Shown piece after piece: positions 51,960 to 59,426 of a DNA stretch of 64,000 nt (the stretch's first letter is position 1; every line of letters starts with the position of its first letter). The position numbers were made by a program, and so were the translations under genes. The notes beneath the pieces are model-generated. The model was not told the origin of the DNA and searched no databases. It saw only the letters and a list, made by a program, of their open reading frames with translations. Origin of the DNA: Faecousia sp. (lineage in GTDB: Bacteria; Bacillota; Clostridia; Oscillospirales; Oscillospiraceae); NCBI GenBank assembly GCA_029257335.1, contig JARIBV010000082.1, positions 1-64,000 of the forward strand, given 5' to 3'.

Positions 51960-52967
51960 ATGGAATATATCATACTGGATATGGAATGGAACCAGCCCTG
52001 GCCCGGCTCGCCCTCTGCACGACGGCCTTTGCCGGTGCAGATCCGCGGGGAGATCATTCAGATCGGTGCGGTGCGCCTGCTGACCGATCAGACGGTGGCC
52101 GATGAATTTCAAATTATGATTCGGCCCAAGGTATACCGCCGGCTGAATAAGCGGGTGTCTAAGCTCACCGGCATCAAGGAAGCCCGGCTTCGTGAGGAGG
52201 GTGTGCCCTTTCCGGAGGCCATGGAGCGGTTTCGGAGTTGGTGCGGGGAAGATGTGGTATTTCTTACCTGGGGCTTTGACGACATCACCATTCTGCGGGA
52301 AAATCTGGCGCTCTTTGGCCTGAATGCAGACTGGACAAACCGCTGGTATAATGCGCAGATGATGTTTAACGCACAGACAGATGGCTCCAATGCCCAGAAG
52401 GCACTGAAAACGGCTATGGAAATCTTTGAAATCACGCCCAGCCGGCCGGCCCACGATGCCCTGGGAGATGCCTACCACACCGCTCTGATCTGTGCCAGAC
52501 TGGATCTGCACAAGGGAATCCGGGAGTATGAGACCGCCCTCAAGGAGCACGAAAACGGGTTCCATGGGGCCGAGCTTCCCGGCTGTTTGGGGCGTCATGT
52601 CTATTATGGCCTGGAGAATAAGGAAGAGGCTCTCAAACAGATGGCAGGCAGTGAAAATCTCTGCCCCCAGTGCGGCAAGGAGATGACCTGCAGCCGCTGG
52701 TTTTCCCAGCCGGGCCGCCGGTATATGACCATGGCCCAATGCCAGGAGCATGGCGACTATCTGATTCGGGTGCGCCTGTCTCCGGAGGAAGGCGGTACCC
52801 TGCGTGTGAGCCGTCTGGTCTATAAAGGAGACTCGGATGCGGCACGGGCCTATACCCAGAGGGCGGAACGAGCGGAACCCACCCGTCCCTCCCGTCGCCG
52901 CCGTCGCCGCTCCGCCAAGAAGCTGGCGGGGCAGGATCTCCAGGGACAGCCTCAGAGTGAAGAATAA
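51960..52967 (+). CDS. 3'-5' exonuclease (DEDDh) with zinc ribbon and basic tail
   Basis: The 335-aa protein has an N-terminal DEDDh exonuclease domain (about 1-185): Asp7 and Glu9 in ILDMEWN, the second Asp in WGFDDITIL, and HDALGDAYHT near residue 160 giving the last His and Asp. A zinc ribbon follows (CPQCGKEMTC near 235 and QCQEHGDY near 261), and the C-terminus is a basic tail with a run of Arg (RPSRRRRRRSAKK, about 310-322). It is KapD/ERI-1-like; RNA is a likely substrate given the tail. GGAG lies 11 nt before ATG. Confidence 0.82.
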   Translation: MEYIILDMEWNQPWPGSPSARRPLPVQIRGEIIQIGAVRLLTDQTVADEFQIMIRPKVYRRLNKRVSKLTGIKEARLREEGVPFPEAMERFRSWCGEDVVFLTWGFDDITILRENLALFGLNADWTNRWYNAQMMFNAQTDGSNAQKALKTAMEIFEITPSRPAHDALGDAYHTALICARLDLHKGIREYETALKEHENGFHGAELPGCLGRHVYYGLENKEEALKQMAGSENLCPQCGKEMTCSRWFSQPGRRYMTMAQCQEHGDYLIRVRLSPEEGGTLRVSRLVYKGDSDAARAYTQRAERAEPTRPSRRRRRRSAKKLAGQDLQGQPQSEE

Positions 52968-52970
52968 AGC

Positions 52971-53011
52971 ATAACAGCTGCCTTACAGAAATGTGGGGCA
53001 GCTGTTTTTTG
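52971..53011 (+). terminator. Terminator of the exonuclease gene
   Basis: The stem AACAGCTGCC pairs with GGCAGCTGTT with a loop of about 14 nt, followed by TTTT. It lies 5 nt behind the stop. Confidence 0.88.
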
Positions 53012-53026
53012 CGGGCGAAAATCTGC

Positions 53027-53058
53027 TTGACATTGAATACTATGTGATATATAGTATT
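53027..53058 (+). promoter_or_regulatory. Promoter with PadR-type operator
   Basis: TTGACA (53027-53032), 17-nt spacer, TATAGT (53050-53055). An inverted repeat AATACTAT (53036-53043) and ATAGTATT (53051-53058) with 7 nt between covers the spacer and the -10 box. ATACT-N-AGTAT palindromes are typical PadR targets, so the PadR protein encoded directly downstream probably represses its own operon. Confidence 0.87.
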
Positions 53059-53077
53059 ATGCGGAAGGAGGTATACC

Positions 53078-53404
53078 ATGGACATTCAGCTGAAACGAGG
53101 TCTCCTGGATGTATGTGTTCTGGCGGCAATCAAAAGCAGGGATTCCTATGGATATCAGATTGTGAAGGATATCAAGCCCTTTGTGGAAATTTCAGAATCG
53201 ACCCTCTATCCCATCCTGCGCAGATTGGAAAGCGCGGAGCTTTTGTCCGTATATTCGGTGGAACATAACGGAAGACTTCGGAAATATTATCATATCACCC
53301 CGTTGGGACGAAATCGCATTGAGGCATTCAAGGAGGAATGGAAGGAACTCCAGTCGATTTATCAATTTGTTGTGAGGGAGGATATAAACAATGACGAAAT
53401 ATGA
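53078..53404 (+). CDS. PadR-family transcriptional regulator
   Basis: The 108-aa protein is a PadR winged helix with short C-terminal dimerisation helix: LKRGLLDVCVLAAIKSRDSYGYQIV (core DVCVLAAIKSRDSYGY, about 10-25), STLYPILRRLESAELL (about 47-62) and GRLRKYYHITPLGR. The length is that of the small PadR-s2 group. GGAAGGAGG precedes the ATG. Its 3' end overlaps the DUF1700 gene by 14 nt, a conserved Firmicutes arrangement that senses cell-envelope stress or antimicrobials in some species. Confidence 0.94.
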   Translation: MDIQLKRGLLDVCVLAAIKSRDSYGYQIVKDIKPFVEISESTLYPILRRLESAELLSVYSVEHNGRLRKYYHITPLGRNRIEAFKEEWKELQSIYQFVVREDINNDEI

Positions 53405-53993
53405 GTTTCTTTCTGAGCTTCGGGAAGGGTTGTCCGGGCTGCCGGAAGAAGATATTCAAAAATCTGTGGACTATTACAGCGAGATGATAGAGGATCAGAT
53501 AGAAGACGGCATTGCGCAGGAAGAAGCGGTAAAGGCCATGGGCTCCGCTGCGAAGATTGCCAATCAGATCCTGATGGACACGCCGCTTCCGAAGCTCATG
53601 AAGGCAAAGGCAAAGCCGAACAGAACGCTCAAAGCGGGAGAAATCGTCCTTCTGATTCTGGGGGCGCCTCTGTGGCTGTCTCTGCTTTTGGCGGGAGTGC
53701 TGACGATTGCTGCGATTTATACTGCGATTTGGGCGATGATTGCATCGCTTTATGTTGCCGTTTTGGCGGTGGGCATAGGGGCGTTTGCGGGAGTGATCGG
53801 TTTTGGCGTGCTTCTCATTGAGCATCAATTTGTTCAGGCGGCAATGTACCTGGGCCTGGGACTGATGCTGGGTGGCACCATGATTGTGCTGTTTTTGGGC
53901 TGCAACCTGATTGCCAAGGGAGTTGCGGCAGGAAGCAGACGCATCCTGCGGGGGCTGAAATCCTGCTTTATCGGAAAGGGGAATAGAGAATGA
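53391..53993 (+). CDS. DUF1700 (HAAS-domain) membrane protein
   Basis: The 200-aa protein has an N-terminal HAAS/DUF1700 motif (FLSELREGLSGLPEEDIQKSVDYYSEMIEDQIEDG, core LPEEDIQKSVDYYSEM) and AMGSAAKIANQIL, followed by three to four membrane segments (about 78-175). PadR-DUF1700 pairs are common; the HAAS domain probably contacts the regulator at the membrane. Overlaps both neighbours, so it is translationally coupled. Confidence 0.92.
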   Translation: MTKYEFLSELREGLSGLPEEDIQKSVDYYSEMIEDQIEDGIAQEEAVKAMGSAAKIANQILMDTPLPKLMKAKAKPNRTLKAGEIVLLILGAPLWLSLLLAGVLTIAAIYTAIWAMIASLYVAVLAVGIGAFAGVIGFGVLLIEHQFVQAAMYLGLGLMLGGTMIVLFLGCNLIAKGVAAGSRRILRGLKSCFIGKGNRE

Positions 53994-54838
53994 AACACTC
54001 AAAAAAGAAAGCCTTGATGATTGCGGCCGCACTGCTGGCAGCAGGCTTTCTGGTCTGTATTGGGGCATTGGCCTGGATCCGATTCGATATGACCAAATTA
54101 AGTACCGTACAATTCACCAAGAAAACCCAGGAAGTGCTCGAGAGCTTTCAAAATATACAAATCAAAACGCAGGCCTGTGACATTCAGTTCCTGCCCTCCG
54201 AGGATGATCGCTGCAAAGTGGTGTACCCCGAAGGACGGAACAGCACCTGTTCTGTTTTTGTGGAAGCAGACACTCTGGTTATCCGGCAGAAAGATACCCG
54301 CAAGTGGTACGAGTATATTGGATTTTCCTGGGATGAGCAAAAATTAACGGTCTATCTGCCACAAACCGAATACAAGGAATTTGCCCTGGAAACCGGCATC
54401 GGAGATGTTGAAGTTCCTATGGATTTTACTTTTACGGAGGCCTCTCTTAGCAGTGACAGCGGAGATTTCTGCTTTGGCGCGGCGGTAAAGGAGACCCTTA
54501 CCGTGGAAACCCTCATCGGAGATCTGAAACTGCATCATGTGACTGCAAAAAACATACAGGCGCAATCCACAAGCGGGGATATTGAGGTCGTTCGTGCGGT
54601 CGCCCTGGAGCAGATGAAGCTGGAAAGCACCAGCGGAGAAATCGAGCTTAAGCACTGCGATGCTCCGATTATGTGGTTAAAGACGGTCAGCGGTGATGTG
54701 GAGGGCTCTCTTATGACCGGGAAAGTATTTGAAATTGAGACGCACAGCGGAGATGTCCGGGTCCCTCCATTGGGCACCGGGGGAAAATGCCGGATTGAAA
54801 CAGTCAGCGGAGACATAGAAATAGAAACCGGAAATTAA
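53990..54838 (+). CDS. DUF4097-family surface beta-helix protein
   Basis: The 282-aa protein has an N-terminal membrane anchor (about residues 8-27) and a repetitive beta-strand domain (about 55-282) with recurring SGDI/SGDV units (IGDVEVPM, SGDFCFGAA, SGDIEVVRA, SGEIELKHC, SGDVEGSL, SGDVRVPP, SGDIEIET), the hallmark of DUF4097. It overlaps the DUF1700 gene by 4 nt (ATGA). Role is unknown; in such operons it is thought to act in envelope sensing. Confidence 0.9.
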   Translation: MKHSKKKALMIAAALLAAGFLVCIGALAWIRFDMTKLSTVQFTKKTQEVLESFQNIQIKTQACDIQFLPSEDDRCKVVYPEGRNSTCSVFVEADTLVIRQKDTRKWYEYIGFSWDEQKLTVYLPQTEYKEFALETGIGDVEVPMDFTFTEASLSSDSGDFCFGAAVKETLTVETLIGDLKLHHVTAKNIQAQSTSGDIEVVRAVALEQMKLESTSGEIELKHCDAPIMWLKTVSGDVEGSLMTGKVFEIETHSGDVRVPPLGTGGKCRIETVSGDIEIETGN

Positions 54839-54851
54839 AGAAACCCACCAA

Positions 54852-54903
54852 AGGTCCACCGGCCCTGTGAATGGATACACAGGGCTGGTGGATCATTGTT
54901 TTT
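54852..54903 (+). terminator. Terminator of the padR operon
   Basis: The stem GGTCCACCGGCCCTGTG pairs with CACAGGGCTGGTGGATC (two wobble or mismatched pairs) with a 9-nt loop, followed by ATTGTTTTT. Confidence 0.88.
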
Positions 54904-54910
54904 CCAAATG

Positions 54911-54975
54911 TTTACAGACTTTAACAGAATCTTTCCCAAACCGCGATTGGGGATTTAACACAAACTTTTTATAAT
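54911..54975 (+). promoter_or_regulatory. pst operon promoter with Pho-box-like repeats
   Basis: TATAAT lies at 54970-54975 without a proper -35 box. Upstream are spaced hexamers resembling PhoP repeats TT(A/C/T)ACA: TTTACA (54911-54916), TTAACA (54921-54926), and TTAACA (54955-54960) with TTTTTA at 54966. This fits a PhoP-activated promoter; the PhoP/PhoR-like pair encoded at 48.5-50.6 kb is the natural candidate. Confidence 0.65.
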
Positions 54976-55045
54976 TGAACTTGTCCAATGGTTCTGAAAG
55001 AACCAAAAAAACAAATGGATATGAAATAGAAAGGAAATGCAAACG

Positions 55046-55903
55046 ATGAATGTTTGGAAAAAGATGGCAGCGTTTGCCATGGCAGGCATTGTGAGTGCAG
55101 GCCTGTTTGCGGGTTGTGGAAAGACAGAAGGAAATCAGATTACCGTAGTTTCCAGAGAAGAAGGCTCCGGCACCAGAGGTGCTTTTGTAGAGCTGATGGG
55201 AGTGCAGACAGAAGAGGGAGACAAAACCACACAGAATGCGGAAATCGCAAACTCCACTTCGTTGGTGCAGAATACGGTTTCCGGCAATCAGAACGCCATT
55301 GGCTACCTGTCTCTGGGCGCCTATGACAGCAATCTGGTAAAGGCGGTGTCCATAGACGGGGTTGCGCCCACGGTGGAGAATATCAAACAGGGCACCTATG
55401 CCGTGGCCCGGCCCTTCCTGGTTTGCTACCGGGAGGAGAATCTGACAGACCTGGGAAAAGATTTTATGAGCTTCGTTCTCAGCGAGGAGGGACAGAAGAT
55501 CGTGGAAGAGGAGGGCTACATCGCCGCCGTGGACAATGCGGCTGCCTATACCCCTTCCGGCCTTACGGGTAAACTGAGTCTGGACGGCTCCACCTCTGTT
55601 GGCCCTGTGATGGAGGTCCTGGCAGAGCGGTATCGGGCCCTGAATCCTGATGTGGTCATCGATATCCAGCAGACCGGCTCCGGTACGGGCATCACCGCCG
55701 CCATTGACGGTTCCTGTGAGATCGGTCTCAGCTCCAGAAATCTGAAGGAAGAAGAAATCGCCAAGGGTCTGTCCTACACCGCCATTGCCATGGACGGAAT
55801 TGCGGTGATCGTGCACAAGGACAACCCCGCAGACGATCTGACCCAGGAGCAGATCCGGAAGATTTACACCGGCGAAGTGACGGCCTGGAACGAACTGGGC
55901 TAA
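55046..55903 (+). CDS. pstS: PstS-type phosphate-binding lipoprotein, circularly permuted
   Basis: The 285-aa lipoprotein (lipobox FAGC, Cys24) should bind phosphate for PstCAB. All family motifs are present in permuted order. First comes the normally second half: ITVVSREEGSGTRGAF (32-47), NAIGYLSLG (83-91), ARPFLVCY (121-128), GQKIVEEEGYI (149-159). After a linker (about 160-176) the normally N-terminal half follows: LDGSTSVGPVMEVLAE (179-194), QQTGSGTG (208-215), AMDGIAVIVHKDNP (248-261), ending TAWNELG, where normal PstS would run on into the VV.RE.GSGTRGAF segment. Length is normal. AAAGGA sets the start at 55046 over 55037. Confidence 0.94.
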   Translation: MNVWKKMAAFAMAGIVSAGLFAGCGKTEGNQITVVSREEGSGTRGAFVELMGVQTEEGDKTTQNAEIANSTSLVQNTVSGNQNAIGYLSLGAYDSNLVKAVSIDGVAPTVENIKQGTYAVARPFLVCYREENLTDLGKDFMSFVLSEEGQKIVEEEGYIAAVDNAAAYTPSGLTGKLSLDGSTSVGPVMEVLAERYRALNPDVVIDIQQTGSGTGITAAIDGSCEIGLSSRNLKEEEIAKGLSYTAIAMDGIAVIVHKDNPADDLTQEQIRKIYTGEVTAWNELG

Positions 55904-55914
55904 GGGCCTTTTGC

Positions 55915-55945
55915 ATCGGGGTGGGTTGCCACCCCGATTTTCCAT
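55915..55945 (+). terminator. Intra-operon hairpin between pstS and pstC
   Basis: The perfect 10-bp stem ATCGGGGTGG pairs with CCACCCCGAT around GTTG, followed by TTTTCC. A partial terminator or RNA stabiliser here would leave more pstS than pstCAB mRNA, as needed for a binding protein. Confidence 0.85.
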
Positions 55946-55968
55946 GCTATGAGGAAAGAGGGATGATT

Positions 55969-56820
55969 ATGGCAAAATTTCGGGAAACCGCCATGCGCTA
56001 TGTATTTTTGCTGTCGGCGGTTCTCTGCATCGCCTGTGTAGGCGTCATTTGTGTGTATCTTCTGGGAAGCGGGATTCCCACCATGTTTGAAATCGGTCTG
56101 GATAACTTCTTCGGAACCACATGGAAGCCGGGAAGCGGAAGCTATGGTATTTTTCCCTTTATTGTGGGATCGATCTATGTGACGGCGGGAGCGATCCTCA
56201 TCGGTGTGCCCATCGGTGTGCTGTGCGCCGTATATCTGGCCTGGTTTTGCCCTCAAAAGCTGTATAAGGTTCTGAATCCTGCGGTGCGGCTGATGGCAGG
56301 AATCCCCTCCATTATCTACGGCTTTTTCGGCCTGACGGTATTGGTCCCCATGATACAGTCTATGACCGGAACATCCGGCAAAGGGCTTTTGACCGCCTCT
56401 CTGCTTTTGGGCATTATGATCCTGCCCACCATCATCGGCACTGCGGAGCCTGCATTGAGAGCGGTACCAAGGCCCTACTATGACGGAGCCCTGGCTCTGG
56501 GGGCAACCCATGAAAGAAGCGTATTTTCCGTGGTTGTTCCTGCGGCATCCTCCGGTCTGATGTCCGGTGTCATTCTGGGTATTGGCCGTGCCATTGGAGA
56601 GACCATGGCGGTCATCATGATTGCGGGAAATCAGACAAGAATGCCGGGAGGCCTGTTTGACGGACTGAGAACCATGACCTCCAATATTGTGATGGAAATG
56701 GGCTATTCCACAGGACTTCACCGGCAGGCCCTGGTGGCTACGGGTGTGGTACTGTTTGTCTTCATCCTACTTATTAACCTGCTGTTTTCTCTGGCAAAGA
56801 AGAAGGAGGGAACCGAATGA
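55969..56820 (+). CDS. pstC: Phosphate ABC transporter permease PstC
   Basis: The 283-aa permease has six hydrophobic segments and the PstC hallmarks GSYGIFPFIVGSIYVT (about 49-64) and the EAA-type loop with GALALGATHERSVFSVVVPAASSG (core LGATHERSVF). IGRAIGETMAVIMIAGN (about 202-218) is typical. Two starts 6 nt apart are possible (55963, 55969); both have a GA-rich RBS. In normal PstC order; overlaps pstA by 4 nt. Confidence 0.95.
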   Translation: MAKFRETAMRYVFLLSAVLCIACVGVICVYLLGSGIPTMFEIGLDNFFGTTWKPGSGSYGIFPFIVGSIYVTAGAILIGVPIGVLCAVYLAWFCPQKLYKVLNPAVRLMAGIPSIIYGFFGLTVLVPMIQSMTGTSGKGLLTASLLLGIMILPTIIGTAEPALRAVPRPYYDGALALGATHERSVFSVVVPAASSGLMSGVILGIGRAIGETMAVIMIAGNQTRMPGGLFDGLRTMTSNIVMEMGYSTGLHRQALVATGVVLFVFILLINLLFSLAKKKEGTE

Positions 56821-57707
56821 AGAGAACTTCTTCTTTGAGACGGTTTCGTGGACATCCTGCGGCGCTGATGCAGTATCTTCTGGTTCATTTGGCGGCGCTG
56901 CTCACCGGGGGTACGGTCCTGGTGCTCATAGGATATATTCTGATTACCGGAATCCCCCACCTGTCTTTGGACTTGTTTGCATGGAATTTCACCACAGAAA
57001 ATCAGTCCATGATGCCGGCGATTATCAATACCCTGTGCATGACGGTCTTGACCCTGCTGATGGCGGTTCCGGTGGGCGTGGGCGCAGCCATTTATCTGGC
57101 AGAGTATGCCAAGCGTGGAAATGTTCTGGTGAAGATGGTGCGCATTACTGCCGAGACTCTGGCAGGAATTCCCTCCATTGTCTATGGCCTTTTTGGGTTC
57201 ATGTTTTTTAATGTGGCCCTTGGCTGGGGATATTCCATGCTCTCCGGTGCGGTGACCCTGGCCATAATGGTCCTGCCTCTGGTCATGCGCACAACGGAGG
57301 AGGCGCTGAACTCCGTTTCGGATACATTCCGGGAAGGCTCTTTTGGCTTGGGTGCAGGGAAACTCCGGACAGTGTTTCGGATTGTCCTGCCTGCGGCCGT
57401 GCCCGGGATTCTGTCCGGTATTATTTTGAGCATTGGCAGAATTGTGGGAGAATCTGCGGCCTTGATTTTCACCGCCGGGTCCGGACGAGAAAGCCTGAGC
57501 TTTATGACGCAGGATGGATTTTCACTGTTCGCGCCCCTGTTCCAGTCTACCAGAACCCTGTCCGTCCATATGTATAATTTGATGAATGAGGGGCTCCACA
57601 TGGATGAGGCACGGGCTACGGCAGTGGTACTGCTGGTATTGGTGTTGGGAATCAATGCCCTGTCCAGCTATTTGGGCAAGAAGCTGACGAAAGGGAAAGA
57701 ATTATGA
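56817..57707 (+). CDS. pstA: Phosphate ABC transporter permease PstA
   Basis: The 296-aa permease has six membrane segments, [32 protein letters not shown] (core [17 protein letters not shown], about 69-85), [12 protein letters not shown] (about 118-129) and [16 protein letters not shown] (about 207-222). It pairs with PstC and overlaps pstB by 4 nt (ATGA), keeping the stoichiometry of the complex. Confidence 0.95.
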   Translation: MKRTSSLRRFRGHPAALMQYLLVHLAALLTGGTVLVLIGYILITGIPHLSLDLFAWNFTTENQSMMPAIINTLCMTVLTLLMAVPVGVGAAIYLAEYAKRGNVLVKMVRITAETLAGIPSIVYGLFGFMFFNVALGWGYSMLSGAVTLAIMVLPLVMRTTEEALNSVSDTFREGSFGLGAGKLRTVFRIVLPAAVPGILSGIILSIGRIVGESAALIFTAGSGRESLSFMTQDGFSLFAPLFQSTRTLSVHMYNLMNEGLHMDEARATAVVLLVLVLGINALSSYLGKKLTKGKEL

Positions 57708-58453
57708 TAAAAATGACCATAGAAGAGTTACACCTGCATTATGGGGAGTTTCATGCCCTGAAGGGAATCCATATGAACATTCCGGCCAATGAGGTCACCG
57801 CCCTGATTGGTCCCTCCGGCTGCGGAAAAAGCACTCTGCTCAAAAGCCTGAACCGGATGAATGACCTGGTAGAGGGATGCCGCATAACAGGCTCCGTCCG
57901 GTTGGACGGACAGGATATCTATGGAAACATGGATGTAAACGATTTGCGCCGCCGAGTGGGTATGGTGTTTCAGAAGCCCAATCCCTTTCCCATGAGTGTG
58001 TTTGACAATGTGGCCTATGGCCCACGGACTCATGGCACCAGGAACAAACGAAAGCTGGAAGAGATTGTGGAAAAGGCGCTGCGCCAGGCGGCAATCTGGG
58101 ACGAGGTGAAGGATCGGCTGCACAAAAGCGCAATGGGGCTGTCCGGCGGTCAGCAGCAGCGGTTATGCATCGCACGGGCACTGGCAGTGGAACCGGAGGT
58201 GCTGCTGATGGATGAAAGCACCTCAGCTCTGGACCCCATTTCTACGGGAAGAATCGAGGACCTGATTTTAGAGCTGAAGAAACAGTATACCATCGTTATG
58301 GTGACCCACAATATGCAGCAGGCCCTGCGAATTTCTGATAATACCGCCTTTTTCCTGCTGGGGGACATGGTGGAGATGGACAAGACTCAGAAGCTGTTCA
58401 CCATGCCGGGAGACAAGCGGACCGAAGACTATATTACAGGGAGGTTTGGATAA
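57704..58453 (+). CDS. pstB: Phosphate ABC transporter ATPase PstB
   Basis: The 249-aa ATPase has Walker [10 protein letters not shown] (about residues 36-44), the signature LSGGQQQR (about 147-154), Walker [13 protein letters not shown] (about 167-178) and an H-loop His near 205. The sequence [21 protein letters not shown] is diagnostic of PstB. It drives phosphate import through PstCA. Its stop TAA overlaps the PhoU start (TAATG). Confidence 0.97.
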   Translation: MIKMTIEELHLHYGEFHALKGIHMNIPANEVTALIGPSGCGKSTLLKSLNRMNDLVEGCRITGSVRLDGQDIYGNMDVNDLRRRVGMVFQKPNPFPMSVFDNVAYGPRTHGTRNKRKLEEIVEKALRQAAIWDEVKDRLHKSAMGLSGGQQQRLCIARALAVEPEVLLMDESTSALDPISTGRIEDLILELKKQYTIVMVTHNMQQALRISDNTAFFLLGDMVEMDKTQKLFTMPGDKRTEDYITGRFG

Positions 58454-59094
58454 TGAGGAATCGCTTTGACCGGCAGTTGGAGCAGCTGCATGAGGACCTG
58501 GTCCATATGGGCGGACTGTGTAAAAATGCCATTGGAGAAGCCTTGGTTGCGGCCACTCAGGGGGACACGGAAATGGCGCAGAAGGCCATGGAAGACGACG
58601 CAAAAATTGACGATATGGAGCGCTCTATTGAGCGGCAGTGCCTGAATCTCCTGCTACAGCAGCAGCCTGTGGCCAGAGATCTGCGGACCATTTCTTCGGC
58701 CCTGAAGATGATTTCGGACATGGAGCGAATCGGAGATCAGGCCACAGACATTGCTGAAATTGCCCGGTTTTTGCAAAACCGACACGAAACCACCAACGAA
58801 ACCCTGCACACCATGGGCGGAGCAGCCAGCAGCATGGTGGGGCAGGCGGTGGACAGCTTCGTCCGCCGTGACATTGAGCTGGCCAGAAAGGTCATTGCAG
58901 ATGATGATGTGGTAGACAGTCTGTTCGACCATGTCAAAGAACAACTCATTGGGTTCATTGCCAAAAATCCGGGACAGGGAGCCTATTATCTGGATCTGCT
59001 TATGATTGCCAAGTATCTGGAGCGAATTGCAGACCATGCCACAAATATCGCAGAATGGGTGGTTTTTTCCATTACAGGGACCCACGAAGGGTAA
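58453..59094 (+). CDS. phoU: Phosphate-signalling protein PhoU
   Basis: The 213-aa all-helical protein is two PhoU repeats, with the metal-binding-like E/D-x-x-x-D motifs (ALKMISDMERIGDQATDIAE, core MERIGDQATDIAE, about 77-89, and YLERIADHATNIAEW, about 188-202). It links the Pst transporter to the PhoR kinase and damps phosphate signalling when phosphate is plentiful. Last gene of the operon. Confidence 0.95.
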   Translation: MRNRFDRQLEQLHEDLVHMGGLCKNAIGEALVAATQGDTEMAQKAMEDDAKIDDMERSIERQCLNLLLQQQPVARDLRTISSALKMISDMERIGDQATDIAEIARFLQNRHETTNETLHTMGGAASSMVGQAVDSFVRRDIELARKVIADDDVVDSLFDHVKEQLIGFIAKNPGQGAYYLDLLMIAKYLERIADHATNIAEWVVFSITGTHEG

Positions 59095-59158
59095 AAGTCC
59101 ACTGGAATTCTTCCGTCCAAGGGTGTATAATAGAAAAAACTTGAAAAGGGGAGCGGAC

Positions 59159-59380
59159 ATGGAAGAATTTGAAATCTTTGTAGAAAACATGACCAGCTGC
59201 GGCGGTGAAAAATACGCCAAACGGGAGCTGAAGGAGGTCACAGGGGAAAGCCCCGAAGCCTGCGTCAAAAAGCTCAGCCCCTGGCCCATTATAGATGTCC
59301 GGAAAAATCAAGAGGGAGATTTGGTGTACCTCTGCGGAGACTGCAACGGAAATCTGATTCGATATACCTTTACAGGCTAA
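59159..59380 (+). CDS. Small protein of unknown function behind phoU
   Basis: The 73-aa acidic protein starts MEEFEIFVENMTSCGG, has three Cys besides the early one (KKLSPW..; CGDCNG near residue 61) and no signal peptide or membrane segment. AAAAGGGGAG lies 5 nt before ATG at 59159, and a TATAAT (59126-59131) suggests its own promoter. CGDC could bind metal or be redox-active. I do not recognise a family. Confidence 0.65.
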   Translation: MEEFEIFVENMTSCGGEKYAKRELKEVTGESPEACVKKLSPWPIIDVRKNQEGDLVYLCGDCNGNLIRYTFTG

Positions 59381-59426
59381 AAAAGCACTGTAAGTTCTGA
59401 AAAACAGGACTTACAGTGCTTTTTTG
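59379..59426. terminator. Bidirectional terminator between the small gene and pnuC
   Basis: The stem AAAAAAGCACTGTAAGT pairs with ACTTACAGTGCTTTTTT around a loop of about 14 nt. One arm contains the stop codon of pnuC (59411-59413), so the two convergent genes share it. Confidence 0.92.
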
